Assembly: GCA_902581005.1 (NCBI GenBank)
Contig: CACHMT010000001.1
Span: 1 to 64,000, forward strand
DNA: 64,000 bases
DNA from: an uncultured Alphaproteobacteria bacterium
Lineage (GTDB): Bacteria > Pseudomonadota > Alphaproteobacteria > Rhodobacterales > Rhodobacteraceae
Reading direction: 5' to 3'
Shown: piece after piece, positions 61,368 through 64,000 of the stretch
Layout of the letters: each line of letters starts with the position of its first letter
Position numbering within the stretch: the stretch's first letter is position 1
Notes under the pieces: generated by a model
Told to the model about the DNA's origin: nothing
The model's database searches: none
The model's input: only the letters and a program-made list of their open reading frames with translations
Made by a program: the position numbers and the translations under genes

Positions 61368-62435
61368 TCATAGTTGATAATTCGGTGTTGACAGTGATAT
61401 TTTTTTCTCGTCATCAGTCATTTCTTCAGGAATTTCTTCAAAAAGGGGTGAAGACAGATACCTTTCTCCAGTATCAGGCAACATACACAAAATATTTGAG
61501 TCAGGTGGGGCATCTTTTGCAACTTCCATAGCAATTGCAAATGTTGAACCTCCCGATATTCCTGTAATAATTCCTTCCGCTCGCGCTAATCTTTTTGCCC
61601 ATGTAATTCCTTGCTCACCGGAAACGGGAAGCAAATTGTCAAAATAGTTATTATCTATGGCCTCCTGCAGAACAAATGGTATAAAATCTGGTGTCCACCC
61701 CTGGATCAAATGGGGATTCCAAGAAGAGTGACTTGTAGCTGGTGTATTGTCGGAATGTCTATCTTGCTTCAATTCACTCCCAATCAAAGCTGCATTTTCC
61801 GGCTCGGTTAAAATTATTTTGGTTCCAGGACTTTTTTCTCTTAATACCCGTCCAACTCCAGATACAGTTCCTCCAGTACCATACCCACTAACCCAATAAT
61901 CTAATCCAACATCCGAGAAGTCACTCAAAATCTCTTGTGCTGTGGTGTTTTGATGTATTTCCGCATTTGCTTCTGTCTCAAATTGTTGTGCAAAAAACCA
62001 TCCATTTTTTTCGGCCAGCTCTTTTGCCTTATTATACATTCCAAAACCCTTTTCCGCTCTAGGCGTCAAAACAACTTTGGCACCCAAATATCTCATAATT
62101 TTCCTTCGCTCTATCGAAAAACTGTCTGCCATAGTCACGACAAGCGGATAGCCCCTAGCCGCACACACCATTGCCAATCCGATACCCGTGTTGCCACTGG
62201 TTGCTTCGACTACTGTCTGGCCTGGCTTGAGCAAGCCTTTTTGCTCAGCATTTTCTATAATACTTATTGCTAGACGGTCCTTGACTGAACTGGCGGGATT
62301 AAAAAACTCAGCTTTGACATACATATTTACATGCTTGGGTGCTAGAGTATTTATTTTTATGCAAGGCGTATCCCCTATAGTTTCTGTTACGCTCTCATAA
62401 AGCTTGCTTTTTCCTTTAGTTGTTCGCTTTTCCAA
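61368..62435 (-). CDS. Cysteine synthase A / O-acetylserine sulfhydrylase family
   Basis: A 355-residue PLP enzyme of the cysteine synthase/cystathionine beta-synthase family. The PLP-lysine is in FNPASSVKDRLA, and the substrate loop is VEATSGNTGIGLAM. The phosphate loop GYGTGGTVSGVGRVL and the cofactor-serine region ISGGSTFAIA are present. It most resembles CysK/CysM-type enzymes, though it is somewhat longer than the usual 310-320 residues, with an N-terminal leader (MEKRTTKGKSKLYESV) and C-terminal tail. It makes cysteine from O-acetylserine and sulfide. Confidence 0.92.
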   Translation of the reverse strand: MEKRTTKGKSKLYESVTETIGDTPCIKINTLAPKHVNMYVKAEFFNPASSVKDRLAISIIENAEQKGLLKPGQTVVEATSGNTGIGLAMVCAARGYPLVVTMADSFSIERRKIMRYLGAKVVLTPRAEKGFGMYNKAKELAEKNGWFFAQQFETEANAEIHQNTTAQEILSDFSDVGLDYWVSGYGTGGTVSGVGRVLREKSPGTKIILTEPENAALIGSELKQDRHSDNTPATSHSSWNPHLIQGWTPDFIPFVLQEAIDNNYFDNLLPVSGEQGITWAKRLARAEGIITGISGGSTFAIAMEVAKDAPPDSNILCMLPDTGERYLSSPLFEEIPEEMTDDEKKISLSTPNYQL

Positions 62436-62453
62436 TTTTTCCTCCGTTTGATA

Positions 62454-63758
62454 TTATCTTTCGTCAATTACTCTTACAGCTTTTCCTTCCGACCTTGGCA
62501 CCGAGCCTTTTTTTCCAACATCTACCTCAATGCTTAACCCCATAATGTCCTTTACACGTTTTTTCAGGTTAGCAGACAAATTTTCCACATAGGATTGTTC
62601 CACATCTTCTGATTTGTAGTGCTCAGTATACACTATCATCTTGTCCATCCTTCCATCCTTAATCAGTTTAATTTGAAAATGAGGGGATAAACTATCTATT
62701 TTTAATAATTGTTCCTCAATTTGCGTGGGAAAGATATTTACCCCTCTAATTATCATCATATCATCGCTGCGGCCGGTTATCTTTTCCATCCTGCGCATAG
62801 AGCGCGCAGTACCCTTCATCAGTTTTGTTAAATCCTTGGTCCTGTATCTAATTATAGGAAAGGCCTCTTTGCATAAAGATGAAAAAACCAACTCACCTTT
62901 CTCCCCATCTTCCAAAACATTTCCGGTTTCCACATTTATTATCTCTGGATAAAAATAGTCTTCCCAAACGTGTAAACCGTCTTTTGACTCAACGCACTCA
63001 TTAGCCACTCCGGGTCCAAGTACCTCTGATAATCCATAAATATCGACTGCATGCATATCAAATTGCGACTCAATCTCGCTGCGCATAGAGTTTGTCCAAG
63101 GCTCAGCTCCGAAAATACCAACTTCCAATGAAGATTTCTTAGGATCTAAACCCTGTGCTCTGAATTCATCTAAAATAGACAGAATGTAGGAGGGAGTGAC
63201 GGTTATGCCTTTAGGCTTAAAATCGTTGATCAGCTGGACTTGTCTTGCTGTCATACCACCAGAAACTGGGATAACCGTTAATCCCATTTTTTCAGCCCCT
63301 CCATGCAAGCCCAAACCACCAGTAAACAGCCCATAACCATACGCATTATGAAGCATATCTCCCTTTTTCATGCCCGACGCACGTAGACATCGCTCAATTA
63401 AATGTTCCCACATTTCCAAATCATTTTTCGTGTAAGCAACAACTGTCGGTTTTCCTGTGGTGCCGGATGAAGCATGTATTCTAGCGATATCCCTTAACTT
63501 GTGTGCAAACATATCAAATGGATAGTTCTTCCTCAGATCTTCTTTGGTTGTAAATGGGAATAGCTTTATATCCTCCAAATATTTCAAATCACTAGGATGA
63601 ATTCCGATTTCATCATATTTTTTTTTGTAAAAAGCTACGTTATTATAGGCGTGATCGACAGACCATTTTAATCTAACAAGTTGCAGGGCTTTTATTTCAT
63701 CGATAGATGCGATCTCGATTGGTTCCAATTCCTTTTTTTTTGGAGTTAAATCCCTCAT
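62454..63758 (-). CDS. paaK: Phenylacetate-CoA ligase
   Basis: About 434 residues from ATG 63758, which has an AAGGA site eight bases upstream; a longer frame opens at 63785 inside paaI. It is an adenylate-forming CoA ligase: HASSGTTGKPTVVAYTKNDL is the P-loop with the YTK of PaaK, followed by NAYGYGLFTGGLGLHGGAEK, IYGLSEVLGPGVANEC and SDDMMIIRGVNIFPTQIE. It activates phenylacetate to phenylacetyl-CoA, the first step of the paa pathway. It begins four bases after the paaI stop. Confidence 0.95.
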   Translation of the reverse strand: MRDLTPKKKELEPIEIASIDEIKALQLVRLKWSVDHAYNNVAFYKKKYDEIGIHPSDLKYLEDIKLFPFTTKEDLRKNYPFDMFAHKLRDIARIHASSGTTGKPTVVAYTKNDLEMWEHLIERCLRASGMKKGDMLHNAYGYGLFTGGLGLHGGAEKMGLTVIPVSGGMTARQVQLINDFKPKGITVTPSYILSILDEFRAQGLDPKKSSLEVGIFGAEPWTNSMRSEIESQFDMHAVDIYGLSEVLGPGVANECVESKDGLHVWEDYFYPEIINVETGNVLEDGEKGELVFSSLCKEAFPIIRYRTKDLTKLMKGTARSMRRMEKITGRSDDMMIIRGVNIFPTQIEEQLLKIDSLSPHFQIKLIKDGRMDKMIVYTEHYKSEDVEQSYVENLSANLKKRVKDIMGLSIEVDVGKKGSVPRSEGKAVRVIDER

Positions 63759-63762
63759 TATT

Positions 63763-64000
63763 TTATTCCTTAAAATTTTGCCCACCGATTGTTCTCGAAA
63801 GTCCTCTAAACTCCGCTATTTTCTGTTCTTTATCGTTAAAAACGGAGACATCATAAATCCCTGATCGGCCAGTTCTACTGACCTCTCTAGCCTTTGCTAA
63901 CAGCTTTTCACCTTTTTGCGCGGGTGCAATGAAAGTAATCATATTATTTTGGGCAACTGCTGCTTGATTATAGCTATTACAGGCAAAAGCAAAAGCACTG
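63763..64000 (-). CDS. paaI: Hydroxyphenylacetyl-CoA thioesterase PaaI, C-terminal part (cut by window end)
   Basis: A frame on the minus strand runs off the right end and stops at 63763. The visible 78 residues begin SAFAFACNSYNQAAVAQNN, which is the hot-dog thioesterase region of PaaI, continue with ITFIAPAQKGEKLLAKAREV and end GRSGIYDVSVFNDK... to a FRGLSRTIGG tail. PaaI hydrolyses ring-hydroxylated or stalled CoA intermediates of phenylacetate catabolism. The gene overlaps the longer paaK frame but not its preferred start. Confidence 0.9.
   Translation of the reverse strand, partial: SAFAFACNSYNQAAVAQNNMITFIAPAQKGEKLLAKAREVSRTGRSGIYDVSVFNDKEQKIAEFRGLSRTIGGQNFKE

Noticed and set aside
1-64000. 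tRNA, rRNA, CRISPR arrays, insertion sequences and phage genes.
   Set aside because: I scanned for tRNA T-loop motifs, repeated spacers, transposase-like frames and integrases and saw none that could be supported.

Overview
The window is AT-rich, gene-dense bacterial chromosome with short intergenic gaps. No rRNA, tRNA, CRISPR array, insertion sequence or prophage gene was recognised. A COQ9-family protein, FrcA-style sugar transport genes, a PuuD-type urate hydroxylase and an adenylate cyclase/TolB-like/TPR protein point to a free-living, probably marine, Alphaproteobacterium. That assignment is an inference from gene content.

Region 1 (1-19 kb) is an uptake and catabolism island centred on inositol-like cyclitols. 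It opens with two tandem strictosidine-synthase-like beta-propellers (the first cut by the window edge), a double-domain sugar ABC ATPase, a class III CoA transferase and a PhyH-type dioxygenase. An IolG-type inositol dehydrogenase and a convergent second Gfo/Idh/MocA oxidoreductase follow. Next come an ABC importer (binding protein, permease, ATPase) and iolC (fused to a DUF2090 aldolase domain), iolD, iolB and iolE. The run ends with a second kinase/isomerase/aldolase set (iolC-like, iolB-like, iolJ-like). iolA and an iolR regulator are not in the window.

Region 2 (19-44 kb) is mixed housekeeping and stress content. It holds a RecD2-like helicase, an adenylate cyclase/TolB/TPR protein, an Hsp20 gene behind a heat-shock-type promoter, and a HemG-type protoporphyrinogen oxidase. 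It also holds PurF, COQ9, a lipid kinase, uracil-DNA glycosylase, AlkB-type hydroxylase, M20 and M32 peptidases and YajQ. Glutathione-linked families recur: three GSTs, a 2-hydroxychromene-2-carboxylate isomerase-like protein and a MAPEG protein. Several small or unknown proteins lie here, including a 52-residue frame coupled to an FMN-binding protein gene.

Region 3 (44.4-60.3 kb) is a purine degradation island. It encodes guanine deaminase, xanthine dehydrogenase XdhAB, urate hydroxylase PuuD, HIU hydrolase, OHCU decarboxylase, allantoinase PuuE, allantoicase and ureidoglycolate lyase. Together these run from guanine to glyoxylate plus urea. Two uptake systems accompany them: a BMP-type (nucleoside-class) ABC transporter and an NCS2 xanthine/uracil permease. 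xdhC is not in the window.

Region 4 (60.3-64 kb) has a gamma-glutamylcyclotransferase-like gene, a small cysteine-containing frame and an AT-rich gap with two DnaA-box-like sites. It ends with cysK and the start of a phenylacetate operon (paaI, cut by the window end, then paaK).
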